A DNA stretch of 64,000 bases, from positions 37,693 to 101,692 of the forward strand of contig NZ_JAAGNI010000295.1 of the NCBI RefSeq assembly GCF_010550605.1, given 5' to 3'. Under the pieces are notes generated by a model. It worked only from the letters and a program-made list of their open reading frames with translations. It was not told the DNA's origin and did not search any database. Source of the DNA: Streptomyces sp. SID9727. GTDB taxonomy: Bacteria; Actinomycetota; Actinomycetes; Streptomycetales; Streptomycetaceae. How positions within the stretch are numbered: position 1 is the stretch's first letter; the number at the start of each line of letters is the position of its first letter. Positions 1 to 8,725 of the stretch are shown piece after piece. Both the position numbers and the translations under genes were made by a program.

Positions 1-741
1 GCCGGCGCGGACATCCGTACCGGCGTCTCGGCCACCGCCGTACGGCGCGCGGCCGGCGAAGGACCGGTCACCGTGGAACTCGACAACGGCGAGAGCGTCG
101 AGGCCGACGAGGTCCTCTTCGCCACCGGCCGCGCCCCGCGCACCGACGACCTGGGCCTGGAGACGGTCGGCCTGGAACCCGGCTCCTGGCTCACCGTCGA
201 CGACACCTGCCGGGTCGAGGGCACGGACTGGCTCTACGCGGCCGGCGACGTCAACCACCGGGCGCTCCTGACCCACCAGGGCAAGTACCAGGCACGCGTC
301 ACGGGTGACGCGATCGGGGCCCGCGCGCAGGGCAAGCCGCTGGACACCGCCCGCTGGGGCGCCCACGCGGCGACCGCCGACCACGCGGCCGTCCCCCAGG
401 TCGTCTTCACCGACCCGGAGGCCGCTTCGGTGGGCCTCTCCCTGGCCGAGGCGGAACAGGCCGGCCACCGCGTCCGCGCCGTCGACTACGACCTCGCCTC
501 CGTGGCCGGGTCGGGCCTGTACGCGGACGGCTACCGGGGCCGCGCCCGCATGGTGGTGGACCTCGACCGCGAAGTCCTGCTGGGCGTCACGTTCGTCGGT
601 CCCGGCATCGGCGAACTGCTCCACTCGGCGACGATGGCGGTCGCGGGCGAGATCCCCGTCGACCGGTTGTGGCACGTGGTCCCGTCGTACCCGACGATCA
701 GCGAGGTGTGGCTGCGGCTGCTGGAGACGTACCGCGGGTAG
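1..741 (+). CDS. Pyridine nucleotide-disulfide oxidoreductase, C-terminal part (5' cut by window)
   Basis: The reading frame is open from base 1, so the start lies outside the window; about 246 residues remain. It shows the second FAD-contact region (FATGR, then YAAGDV), followed by a dimerisation domain with the VVFTDPEAASVG motif typical of mercuric reductase and dihydrolipoamide dehydrogenase relatives. Near the end is the conserved HVVPSYPTISE segment, which in this family carries the catalytic His-Pro pair (here HVVPSYPT, so the usual HxHPT is degenerate). The N-terminal FAD loop and redox-active Cys pair are not visible. By family it is a soluble flavoprotein that moves electrons from NAD(P)H to a disulfide or similar acceptor; the substrate cannot be told. 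Confidence 0.85.
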   Translation, partial: AGADIRTGVSATAVRRAAGEGPVTVELDNGESVEADEVLFATGRAPRTDDLGLETVGLEPGSWLTVDDTCRVEGTDWLYAAGDVNHRALLTHQGKYQARVTGDAIGARAQGKPLDTARWGAHAATADHAAVPQVVFTDPEAASVGLSLAEAEQAGHRVRAVDYDLASVAGSGLYADGYRGRARMVVDLDREVLLGVTFVGPGIGELLHSATMAVAGEIPVDRLWHVVPSYPTISEVWLRLLETYRG

Positions 742-763
742 GAGCCGCCGGGGCGACGGCGGG

Positions 764-3700
764 TCAGTGCACCTGGCTTCCCGTCGGCAGGTGGAACCTG
801 CGGTGGCCGCAGGCGACGCACGGAGCGCCGTGAATGCCGCGCAGCCTCTGCAGAGGCAGGGGACGCGCCGTGTCGTTCCTCGCGGACGGCGCGGGAGCGA
901 CCAGGGCCCGGCCCTTCGGTTCGAGTGCGTAGCCGAGGGAGCCGGCGTGCGCCGGGCGGATGAGCCCTTCCTGGATCAAGGAACGGATCGCTGCCTTCAC
1001 GGCTCGCCGCGGCACGTGCCGGCAAAGGAGCCCCGCCAGTTTCGGGCCGTCGTGACCCTCCCATTCCAGGAGGAGCGCCAGAAGGGTCGTGTGGAGCGGA
1101 ACGCGGCTGCGACGACGGCTGGGAGCGACGGCGGAAGCCTTCCGCTGCGCGGAGTGCGGGTGCACGTCGTCCTCGACGGGTGGAGGCGGAGGAGGATGAG
1201 CGGCGGCGGTGAAGGCCGCCAGCTCACGGCCGTAGGCCACGGTCAGTATGTGGTGGTCGAACGAGAGTGCCTGGACCGTGTCGGGCAGCCACAGTTCGGT
1301 GTTGCCCACGCCGGTGTCCGCGTCCCAGACGCGTACCCCGTTGTCCGGACCGCCGACCGCGACCACGGCTCCGTCAGGTGTGCTCCCGAGCCCGAGTACC
1401 GGGGCGGCCCCGCCTTCGACGGGAGCGCCGAGACGCACGGTGCTGAGCAGGCGGCCGGTCTCGGCATCGATGACGCGCACGCCGTGATGGCCGGTACGGA
1501 GGTGCTGAGAGGCCACACGCGGACCGGAGGGGCCCGCGACCATGCGCACGGCGGCGACGTACGGTGCTTCGCCTGCCGGGCTCAGCACGCGTCGGACGGC
1601 ACCCGACACCAGGTTCCACAGGACGATCTCGCCGTCGGCGCGGCCGGTGACGATCACGGGCGCGTCGCGGATTCGGCCCAGCGCCACGGACGACACCCCC
1701 TCGTACCGGCTCAGAGGACCGCCGCGGGGGCGGCCCGAGCCGAGGTCCCACAGGTGTAGCGAACCCCGGGCGTCGAGGGCCGCCAACACCGGGCGTCTGC
1801 GTGACCCTCCTGCCGAAAGGGCGACGACGGGGCTGTCCGGCTGATGGCTCCAGAGAAGGGCCCCGGTTTCGGCCAGCCGGACGACGATGCCCTTTCCCGA
1901 GTCGACGGAAGCGATCACGGGACCTTCGCGGGTCGCCCCCAGCGCTACCGCGTACACGGGACTGTCCCCGGCCATGCGTGCGCTGAGGAGGCTGCCGGTG
2001 CGGCTGTCCAGGACTCGCAGCCGGTTGTCGCCGCAGGCGGTGACCACCAGGGGACGGCCCCGGGAGGTGTCCGATGCCAGTGCTTCGATGCGCCCCGGGT
2101 GGATGGCTCCCGCGACGTGCTCGGTCCGGTCGGAGAGGTCCCAGACACGTCCCGTCGCGTCGTCGCCGCAGCTGACCGCCTTCCACCGGTCGGAGGCCGT
2201 CGGAAGGTCGAATGCGACGACGCGGCGGACGGGGCCTGTGTGGCCTGTGTACGTGTGCAGTTCTCCGCCGCTCTCGGCGTGCCAGCTTCGGACGGTGTCG
2301 TCCGCCGAGGCCGACAGGATGATGAGACTGGCCGGGGTGAGGCGGCTGTTGCGCCGTTGCGTGACTGATCGGACATGCTGGCGGAAAACACTCCGATCCA
2401 TCTGCCGCTCGTCGAGCTCGGGATCGGTGCCCTCCTGCGCCGCGTACGGGACGTGGACGGAGTCGAGGGCCAGAACGGCCTTGTGGTGGCCCTCCAACTG
2501 CTGCAGGCGCTCGCCCGTGTAGAGGTCCCAGACCCGGATCGTGCCGTCGGCTCCACCGGTGACCGCCATGCAGGGGGCCACGTCGTTCTCGGCCGTCAGA
2601 TGCAGCACGTCCAGGTCGCCAGGACGCCCTCGTCGGCTGAACGTCAGCGGGGAGCGGCCGGTTGGGGCGTCCCAGAGGCGTCCGGTTCCGTCGGCGAAGA
2701 CCGCCACCGCGATGGGGGTCCCGTCGGACTCGCCGCACTGAAGACCCGTCACTTCCGCGGTGCACTGGAGGGTGTAGAGGATGAGCCCTGCCTCGATCCC
2801 GACGGCGACCACCCGTGCGGGCTCCTCGCCCGTGGCGGACACGGCGGTGAGTGCGACGGGCTCATCCGGAGACCCGGCGAGGGCGAGCAGCCCGCGCAGA
2901 GTCCCGGACGCGGCGGTGACAAGCACCCGGGAGCGCCCCCGTTCGAAGTCCGTGACACGGAGTGCTCCGTCGTGGCCGACGCTCACAGCAGACAGATGTC
3001 CGTCATGGACAAGCGTCTTCAGTCCGGTCACGGGGCCGTCGTGGGCCGCGACGGCCCAAGCGGCCCGGCCGGTCCGCGCGTCCCACACACGCAGCCACCC
3101 GCCGGCGTCCCCGGTGACGATGAAGGCGCCACTGCCACGCGCGTGCGAGGCCAGCGAGGTGACGCCCCCGCCGTGACCCTTCCAGGCATGGCGCAGGGCA
3201 CCGGTGCCGGCATGGAAGAGCCGGACCGTCTCGTCCGCACCCGCCGTGACGGCGAAGGTCTCGCCGTCGACCTCCGCGAGGGCGAGTTGGTGCAGGGCCC
3301 GGCTGTGTCCGGTGAACGAAGCCCGTAGCGCCGGCGAGATATTGGCAGCGGTGGACCACGCACACTGCCAGGCCGGGCTCTGTTCGCCCGGTGGGACGTA
3401 GAGAGCGCGGCTGATGCCGGGCTGTTGATGGCGCACGGCGTCCACTGCCAGGATGTGGCGCCGTTGCGCGGCCCGTGCCGTGGCGTGGTGAGGCAATGAC
3501 GTGCGGTAGATGGTGAGAGACGTGTGGTCCTGCCACCCGGCCGGCGACGAGGCGAGGATGCTCCGCGCATCACCGTGGACGAGGAACTCCCAGTCCTCCA
3601 GCAGCAGATCCAGACGACCGGCCTCAGCCGCGTGTTCGGCGCTGTGGCGCAGAAGGTACGGCGAGGCCCGCTCCCAGCGGAGGACGTCTCCCTCCGCCAC

Positions 3701-3793
3701 CTCGGCGGTCAGCAGGTCGAAGACACGCTGCGCCACTCGTGTGCGAGGGGCAGCGCTCCCGTCGTCGTCGAAGTCGCCGGGCGGCATGTTCAC
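764..3793 (-). CDS. WD40-repeat protein, third gene of the caspase-NACHT/hydrolase operon
   Basis: About 1,009 residues. The N-terminal ~100 residues contain a helical module (VFDLLTAEV, then ASPYLLRHSAEHAAEAGRL and WEFLVHGD). In one-chain actinomycete NACHT-WD40 proteins this module directly follows the ATPase part. Residues ~150-850 are a long run of WD40 repeats, with blades such as VRLFHAGTGAL, LRVWDARTGRA, IRVWDLYTGE, GRVWDLSDRT, LHLWDLGSGR and VRVWDADTGV. After a proline-rich linker comes a winged-helix-like segment (LLALLLEWEGHDGPKLAGLL to GYALEPKGRAL) and a terminal CVACGHRRFH that may bind metal. The GTG at 3793 gives a 4-bp GTGA overlap with the hydrolase stop and has a GGGAG about 10 nt upstream; ATG at 3787 or 3817 are alternatives. 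Likely role: ligand sensor or scaffold of the system encoded upstream. Confidence 0.85.
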   Translation of the reverse strand: MNMPPGDFDDDGSAAPRTRVAQRVFDLLTAEVAEGDVLRWERASPYLLRHSAEHAAEAGRLDLLLEDWEFLVHGDARSILASSPAGWQDHTSLTIYRTSLPHHATARAAQRRHILAVDAVRHQQPGISRALYVPPGEQSPAWQCAWSTAANISPALRASFTGHSRALHQLALAEVDGETFAVTAGADETVRLFHAGTGALRHAWKGHGGGVTSLASHARGSGAFIVTGDAGGWLRVWDARTGRAAWAVAAHDGPVTGLKTLVHDGHLSAVSVGHDGALRVTDFERGRSRVLVTAASGTLRGLLALAGSPDEPVALTAVSATGEEPARVVAVGIEAGLILYTLQCTAEVTGLQCGESDGTPIAVAVFADGTGRLWDAPTGRSPLTFSRRGRPGDLDVLHLTAENDVAPCMAVTGGADGTIRVWDLYTGERLQQLEGHHKAVLALDSVHVPYAAQEGTDPELDERQMDRSVFRQHVRSVTQRRNSRLTPASLIILSASADDTVRSWHAESGGELHTYTGHTGPVRRVVAFDLPTASDRWKAVSCGDDATGRVWDLSDRTEHVAGAIHPGRIEALASDTSRGRPLVVTACGDNRLRVLDSRTGSLLSARMAGDSPVYAVALGATREGPVIASVDSGKGIVVRLAETGALLWSHQPDSPVVALSAGGSRRRPVLAALDARGSLHLWDLGSGRPRGGPLSRYEGVSSVALGRIRDAPVIVTGRADGEIVLWNLVSGAVRRVLSPAGEAPYVAAVRMVAGPSGPRVASQHLRTGHHGVRVIDAETGRLLSTVRLGAPVEGGAAPVLGLGSTPDGAVVAVGGPDNGVRVWDADTGVGNTELWLPDTVQALSFDHHILTVAYGRELAAFTAAAHPPPPPPVEDDVHPHSAQRKASAVAPSRRRSRVPLHTTLLALLLEWEGHDGPKLAGLLCRHVPRRAVKAAIRSLIQEGLIRPAHAGSLGYALEPKGRALVAPAPSARNDTARPLPLQRLRGIHGAPCVACGHRRFHLPTGSQVH

Positions 3794-4641
3794 GCCTGTC
3801 GCGCTCCCTCTGCCCATGGAGCGGCCAGCAGCTCGGCCACCTCCGGCGTCTTCAGGTACTCCTCCACATGATGGAAGCGATACGTCCGGTGAACGGAGCA
3901 GTGCCGGTCGCTGTCCACTCCGTCGAACACGGCGGAGATGCCACGGACCGGCAGTGCGACGAGGTCGCCGGGATCCGCGAGGTTGACCCAGCGCCGCAGC
4001 GCCTGCGGCCTCCGGCCGCGGCCGCGCTCGGGGCTGGGGGTCAGCCGGTGGAAGACCGCCTTAGGCAGAGCCAGCGGCGAGCCCAGCGTGATGAGGAGCG
4101 GCACTTCCAGGGCTCCGCAGTCATGGAGGGCCTCGTAGGCGACGACGCTGCCCAGCGAGTGCGCGATCACCACATCGGGCCGGTGCGCGGTGAGCGCGGC
4201 ACGCACGCGCTCCAGGACGGCCATCCGGGCCGGGCCGGGCTGCAGGTAGTGGTGCACTTCCTTGGCGAACCGGACCACGAACCATTCCATGAGGCCGGGG
4301 GAGCACGCTTTGGACGCGACGATGTCCTGGAGCTGGGAGCGCAGCAGGTAGGTGAGCCAGCCCTGGGCGACACCCGCCTGGGCCGCGGACGGTTCCAGCA
4401 GCGCGAACATGTCCGCCAGAATCGTCTCCTCGGGACCCGAGAGCTCTTCCAGGCGGCCGTCCTCGCCCTGGTGGCCACTGTCCTGGAGCAGGTCCGCGTA
4501 GTAGGCGACACGTACATCGGCGTCCCGCGTGCCGCCGGTGGTCAGATGCTTCCCCCAGAGGGCCGACATATGGCCGGCCACGGCCACGGGGTCCTCGTTC
4601 ACACGGAGGTTGCCGATGCCGTGGATACCCAGGATTCTCAT
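3790..4641 (-). CDS. Alpha/beta hydrolase (lipase/PGAP1-like), middle gene of the operon
   Basis: 283 residues starting MRILGIHGIG, the oxyanion-loop motif of alpha/beta hydrolases at the very N-terminus. The nucleophile elbow is IAHSLGSVVAYEAL (Ser162). A later DPGDLVALP and the C-terminal HHVEEYL provide plausible acid and His of the triad. No signal peptide or membrane segment is seen, so it is probably cytosolic. Its ATG overlaps the stop of the caspase-NACHT gene by 4 bp, and its own stop overlaps the GTG of the WD40 gene, so the three are translationally coupled. Such folds can act as esterase, lipase or peptidase; an effector role is inferred from the operon only. Confidence 0.85.
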   Translation of the reverse strand: MRILGIHGIGNLRVNEDPVAVAGHMSALWGKHLTTGGTRDADVRVAYYADLLQDSGHQGEDGRLEELSGPEETILADMFALLEPSAAQAGVAQGWLTYLLRSQLQDIVASKACSPGLMEWFVVRFAKEVHHYLQPGPARMAVLERVRAALTAHRPDVVIAHSLGSVVAYEALHDCGALEVPLLITLGSPLALPKAVFHRLTPSPERGRGRRPQALRRWVNLADPGDLVALPVRGISAVFDGVDSDRHCSVHRTYRFHHVEEYLKTPEVAELLAAPWAEGARQA

Positions 4642-6686
4642 GCGGCCTCGCTGTCGAGTGGGTACGGGCGGTCCTGGAGGTAGTCGGACAGCCCTTGGTG
4701 GAAGAGGCGGTACAGGACCGAGCCATCGGTTTCGACGCCCGTACGCAGATAGAAGGAGCCCGCGTCGAGCAGCCCGCGGACGTGCTGCAGCAGTCTCCGG
4801 CCAGTCGCCCCCCGCAGCCCACTGCCCGGTGCCGCCGCTGGTTCGGGAGCGAACTCGGGCGCGACGGCCGCTACCGCCTCGATCGGGAAGCCGTCGCCCT
4901 TGGCGAAGGCGACCGCGGCCAGTACCGCACGGAGGTCCGCGCTGTCCGGCCGGTTGCCGATGTCGAGTTCGAGGACGCCCGGCAGGCTCCTGGGAACCGT
5001 GCGGCCACGGGCGACCGCGGCATCCACGCTGCCGGGCGCCGGCTCGCCGGCCAGGACGTGGCCGAAGACGCGCGCCACGAGGAACGGCCCCCACTCGTGC
5101 ATGCGGTCCGCCTCGTCGGTGAGTGTCGCGGCCACCGTCTCGGCCAGTGCCGTGCGGATGGGCCGTTGCTCGGGAGCGCCGTACTGGGGCAGGGAGGAGA
5201 GCCGGCGCAGTACGTGATTCCGCAGGTCACTGCGGATCTCCTGGACCGGGACGTCATCCAGGTCCAGGAGACCGCTGTCCCGATCGGCCAGGGTCAGCAA
5301 GGGGCCCGCTCTCCATCGGCGCGTGCCGACCAGCAGCCGCACCGATGACCGGCCGTCCGCGCGCACCGCCCTGGCCAGCGGCATCAGCAGTGACCTCATG
5401 AGGCCGTCGGGGTCCTCCGCCTCGTCCAGGGCGTCGAAGACGAGGGCGGGTACGGCGGGGAGTGCGCTGGTCTCGGAGATCAGGTCGGCCACGGTCCACT
5501 GTCGCTCCGGCTCGATCGGCAGCTTCCACTGAAGAGCGATCGAGGCCAGGATCGAGTCGATGTCGCGGCCACGGGAGTGGACCGCGGCCAGAAACGGGTT
5601 GGGGGAACACACTCCTTCCGGGTTCTGCGCGCTCAGGTATGCGCGAATGTCGGGAGCGGCGTCTATGACGGTCAGATGTCCCGAGCAGACGAGAGCGCCC
5701 AGAAGGGCCGACTTCCCCGAGCCGGGCGCGCCGGTGACCACGCGCAGTCCGCCGGCCCGATCGTCGTCCAGCCAGGCCGCCAGCCATTCCAGTTGGGACT
5801 GACGTCCCACGAAATGATCGCCCACCCGGCTCATGAAGTGTTCGGCATCGAGGTCTGCCACGAAGGCCCGGACCGGAGGCGTGACGTCGTTCAGCCTTTC
5901 CAGCCGGACGTCGGGGCGCCAGCGCGGGTTCGGGAAGAAGGGGAGCTCGGGCAGTTCCTGCGAGACGTCCACCCGCGTGGTGTGGATCACCTGCCTGCTG
6001 CCGAGTGCGTTCAGACTGCTCTGAATCGCTCGGGTGACCCGGTCCCAGCGGACGAAGCGAATCGAGGGAGAGGTGTCGAGACCGTGGTCGGCGATCCGTT
6101 CGAGGACGTCCGCCACAGCCTCGCTGAAGCGACCGTCGTAGGCGGGGAGATCGGGACTCGTCGCCGCGATCACCCATGCGTTCAGCTCACCGTCGGGGAC
6201 CCGGGTCAGTTCGGACAGGCGCGCCGCACGACCGGCACGGCACAGGTCGACGACGAACAGGGTGGGTTCCCGCTGCTGGTGTGCGGTTCTCACCCACTGG
6301 CTCACATCGGTGCCGGTGCCGAGCGTCCCGCACGTGGGAACCATGTGGATGTGCTCCTGACCGGCCGCGGCCGGCGAGCGGTGGAGATCTGCCGCGGTAG
6401 CGCCGTGCGACATGGTGTGCACGATCCGCGTTGTGCCGGACGTGACGGCGTCGTCGCTGTGGAGTGTCACGGCCCTTCTGTCCGGTTCGGCGACCGACAG
6501 CACGTCGTACCCGACGCGCTTGTAGGCGAGGCCGAGTCGGGACAGCAAATCCGGGACGAAGCTGAGCCGAGGCCAGTCGGTGCGGCCCGCTGCGGGCTCG
6601 TCGCGCGGGTCCGTTGTGGTGGGGAACTGCTCGACACCCATGAGCAGCACCTGCCCCGTGCCCGCTTCTCCTGTCTCCACGTGCAC
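4638..6686 (-). CDS. Caspase-like protease fused to NACHT/AAA STAND ATPase
   Basis: About 682 residues. Residues 1-~235 form a caspase-like (peptidase C14) domain: strand LLMGVEQF, catalytic His in HTMSHGA (His94), catalytic Cys in FVVDLCRAG (Cys149), then the AATSPDLPAYDGRFSEAV segment typical of bacterial caspases. From FVGRQSQL (292) comes a STAND ATPase with Walker A GAPGSGKSALL (Lys325) and Walker B LVFDALDEA (~415-423). The last residues have YRLFHQGLSDYLQ, which in one-chain homologues leads into the module that here begins the WD40 protein. GTG at 6686 is chosen because GGGGAGG lies 6 nt upstream; a TTG at 6740 gives a longer form. It heads an operon with 4-bp overlaps. Family knowledge suggests ligand-triggered oligomerisation and proteolysis. 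Confidence 0.85.
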   Translation of the reverse strand: MHVETGEAGTGQVLLMGVEQFPTTTDPRDEPAAGRTDWPRLSFVPDLLSRLGLAYKRVGYDVLSVAEPDRRAVTLHSDDAVTSGTTRIVHTMSHGATAADLHRSPAAAGQEHIHMVPTCGTLGTGTDVSQWVRTAHQQREPTLFVVDLCRAGRAARLSELTRVPDGELNAWVIAATSPDLPAYDGRFSEAVADVLERIADHGLDTSPSIRFVRWDRVTRAIQSSLNALGSRQVIHTTRVDVSQELPELPFFPNPRWRPDVRLERLNDVTPPVRAFVADLDAEHFMSRVGDHFVGRQSQLEWLAAWLDDDRAGGLRVVTGAPGSGKSALLGALVCSGHLTVIDAAPDIRAYLSAQNPEGVCSPNPFLAAVHSRGRDIDSILASIALQWKLPIEPERQWTVADLISETSALPAVPALVFDALDEAEDPDGLMRSLLMPLARAVRADGRSSVRLLVGTRRWRAGPLLTLADRDSGLLDLDDVPVQEIRSDLRNHVLRRLSSLPQYGAPEQRPIRTALAETVAATLTDEADRMHEWGPFLVARVFGHVLAGEPAPGSVDAAVARGRTVPRSLPGVLELDIGNRPDSADLRAVLAAVAFAKGDGFPIEAVAAVAPEFAPEPAAAPGSGLRGATGRRLLQHVRGLLDAGSFYLRTGVETDGSVLYRLFHQGLSDYLQDRPYPLDSEAA

Positions 6687-6785
6687 CCCGTCCCTCCCCA
6701 GTGCGGTCCCCCCGGACGCTACAAGAAGCTTCCACGACAAGGGTATGTGGCGGTCGGAGCCCTTCGTACGCCCCGAGGGGCCCTC

Positions 6786-7373
6786 TCAGATCGGCCGACC
6801 GGCCGGTTCCGCTACGAGCGGCCGTCCGACGCGCAGGTTCCAGCGCCCCGAGCGGCCGCTCAGCTCCGTCAGCGTGAGCGGGGCGACGTCGAGGCGCCAG
6901 AACGCCAGAGGCGGCAGCGCGAGCGCGTGGACCACGGCCGCGCGTACCAGGGAGGGCTCGGCGACGGCCAGCACGCGGCCGGCACCGCTCACCGAGTCGA
7001 GCCAGGCCCCCGCTCGCGCGCACAGGCCGTGCAACGACTCGCCGCCGTGCGGGGCGGCCGAGGGGTCGGCCAGCCAGGCGGCCACCCCTTCCGGCTCGCG
7101 CGCACTCACCTCGTCCAGCCGGGCACCCGACCAGCGGCCCAACTCCCAGTCTTCCAAAGCGGGTTCAGCCGTGGAGTGCAACCCCAGTGCCTCCGCGGTA
7201 CGGGCGCACCGCTCGGACGGGCCGTGCACCGCCCGGTCCGCGTCCGGGACATGGGGTGCGGCCAGCCGAGCCGTACGCACCCCCGACGCGTCGAGTGCGG
7301 CGCCACCGGCGAACCGGGTTTCACGCAACGCCGCGTTCATCGCCGGTGAGATCAACATCACCCGAACCGTCAT
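6786..7373 (-). CDS. Histidine phosphatase superfamily protein with degenerate active site
   Basis: 195 residues. The overall pattern fits the CobC/phosphoglycerate-mutase fold (LDASGVRTAR, GPSERCARTAEAL, LEDWELGRWSG, HGGESLHGLCAR). However, the catalytic RHG of strand 1 is SPA (MLISPAMNAAL) and the second catalytic His near the C-terminus is replaced (VLAVAEPSLVRAAV). By eye it is catalytically dead. ATG at 7373 has GAGGG 6 nt upstream. It diverges from the riboswitch-controlled cobalt genes, so a role linked to cobalt or cobalamin is a guess. It ends about 100 bp before the GTG of the caspase-NACHT gene, so read-through is possible. Confidence 0.75.
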   Translation of the reverse strand: MTVRVMLISPAMNAALRETRFAGGAALDASGVRTARLAAPHVPDADRAVHGPSERCARTAEALGLHSTAEPALEDWELGRWSGARLDEVSAREPEGVAAWLADPSAAPHGGESLHGLCARAGAWLDSVSGAGRVLAVAEPSLVRAAVVHALALPPLAFWRLDVAPLTLTELSGRSGRWNLRVGRPLVAEPAGRPI

Positions 7374-7459
7374 ACCCGCCCTCAACTCCCGGACCAGGGG
7401 CCCCACGGCCCAGCACACCATGGCATCCGGACCCGCAGGCCGCGTGCAGGGGGCATGGC

Positions 7460-7600
7460 GGAGCCGGTGCCCAGGCGGTATGGTCGCGGCGACATGACGA
7501 GGGTGTGACGGAAGTCCGGTGAGAATCCGGCACGGTCGCGCCACTGTGTACCCGCGCACGCGGGAAGTCAGACCCAGCACCTTCGTCTCAGGCACCACGA
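7460..7600 (+). promoter_or_regulatory. Cobalamin riboswitch upstream of cbtB-cbtA
   Basis: The core reads GGAAGTCCGGTGAGAATCC, then CGCGCCACTGT and, after a GC hairpin, GGGAAGTCAGACCC (7510-7575), which are the hallmark conserved blocks of the B12 element. It lies just ahead of cbtB. By analogy with the class, adenosylcobalamin binding would shut down expression of the cobalt transporter. The outer limits are approximate. Confidence 0.93.
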
Positions 7601-7632
7601 ACGGGACGCGTGTTCCCACAGGAGGTTCTGCC

Positions 7633-7848
7633 ATGGCACAGAGTGCTGCCCCCGCAACCGGCGCATCCGCCATCACCCCCATCTCCCTGAAGGCCATCGC
7701 CCCTTGGGCGGTCTTCTTCGGCATCCTCATGCTGGTCCTGCTCTACTTCGTCGGCGCCGAACAGGGTGCCACGGCCCTCATCTCGGGCGAAGGCGTCCAC
7801 GAGTGGGTGCACGACGGCCGTCACCTGCTCGGCTTCCCCTGCCACTGA
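7633..7848 (+). CDS. cbtB: Cobalt transporter subunit CbtB
   Basis: 71 residues with one membrane segment (WAVFFGILMLVLLYFVGAE) and a His-rich C-terminal tail (HEWVHDGRHLLGFPCH), the signature of CbtB. AGGAGG lies 9 nt before the ATG. It follows a cobalamin riboswitch and is followed by cbtA after 32 bp. CbtA and CbtB are thought to form a B12-regulated cobalt uptake permease; the metal-binding role of the His tail is inferred. Confidence 0.92.
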   Translation: MAQSAAPATGASAITPISLKAIAPWAVFFGILMLVLLYFVGAEQGATALISGEGVHEWVHDGRHLLGFPCH

Positions 7849-7880
7849 CCGCCCTGCCGGCTGATCCAGGGGAATCCCAC

Positions 7881-8660
7881 ATGAACTCCATATCCGTCAG
7901 AGCCCTGTTGATCCGTGGCATGCTGGCCGGACTGGCCGCGGGCGCGCTCGCGCTGCTCGTCGCCTACTTCCTCGGCGAGTCCAGGGTCGACGCGGCCATC
8001 GCCCTCGAAGAGGCCGCGCACAGCGCCCACGGCCACCACCACGGCGCCGGCGAGGAACTCGTCAGCAGGAGCGTGCAGTCCACCGCCGGCCTGGCCACCG
8101 GTGTGCTCGTCTTCGGCGTCGCGGCCGGCGGCATCGCCGCGCTCGTCTTCTGCTACGCGCTGGGCCGGGCGGGCCGGTTCGGCCCCAGGGCCACGGCCGC
8201 GCTGATCTCGGGCGCCGCGCTGCTCAGTGTGTACGTCGTGCCGTTCCTGAAGTACCCGGCCAACCCGCCGGCCGTCGGCAACCCCGACACCATCGGCAGA
8301 CGCACCGCGCTGTTCTTCCTGATGGTCGCCCTCAGCGTGCTGCTCGCGGTCGCCGCCGTCATCGTCGGCAGGCGGCTGGCACCCCGTCTGGGCAACTGGA
8401 ACGCGACGGTCGCGGCGGCGGCCGGTTACGTCCTGCTGATCGCCCTCGCCTACGTGTTCCTGCCCTCGTTCAACGAGGTCGGCAAGGACTTCCCGGCCAC
8501 GCTGCTGTGGCAGTTCCGGCTGGCCACGCTCGCGGTGCAGGCCACCCTGTGGACCGCGTTCGGACTGCTCTTCGGCCACCTCACCGAACGGCTGCTGGTC
8601 CCGAGGGGCGACGCGCTCGCGGACGGCCGGACGAACCGGACGGCCGCCGCCGTGAGCTGA
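7881..8660 (+). CDS. cbtA: Cobalt transporter subunit CbtA
   Basis: 259 residues, polytopic, with about five or six hydrophobic segments (first at ~7-27, then ~75-98, 110-128, 143-165, 178-195 and 205-230). After the first helix is a His-rich external loop (AHSAHGHHHGAGEE, ~47-60), likely a metal-binding site. The ATG has AGGGGAA upstream. It is in an operon with cbtB under the cobalamin riboswitch and ends at a strong hairpin. Confidence 0.92.
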   Translation: MNSISVRALLIRGMLAGLAAGALALLVAYFLGESRVDAAIALEEAAHSAHGHHHGAGEELVSRSVQSTAGLATGVLVFGVAAGGIAALVFCYALGRAGRFGPRATAALISGAALLSVYVVPFLKYPANPPAVGNPDTIGRRTALFFLMVALSVLLAVAAVIVGRRLAPRLGNWNATVAAAAGYVLLIALAYVFLPSFNEVGKDFPATLLWQFRLATLAVQATLWTAFGLLFGHLTERLLVPRGDALADGRTNRTAAAVS

Positions 8661-8682
8661 GGGCCGCCGTACGCGCGGCTAC

Positions 8683-8722
8683 GGGCGGGGCCCGCCGGGT
8701 GGCCACCCGGCGGGCCCCGCCC
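8683..8722. terminator. Bidirectional terminator between cbtA and GNAT gene
   Basis: Perfect 20-bp inverted repeat with no spacer (GGGCGGGGCCCGCCGGGTGG and its complement), placed between two convergent genes. There is no clear T-run, as is usual in Streptomyces. Confidence 0.8.
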
Positions 8723-8725
8723 GCC

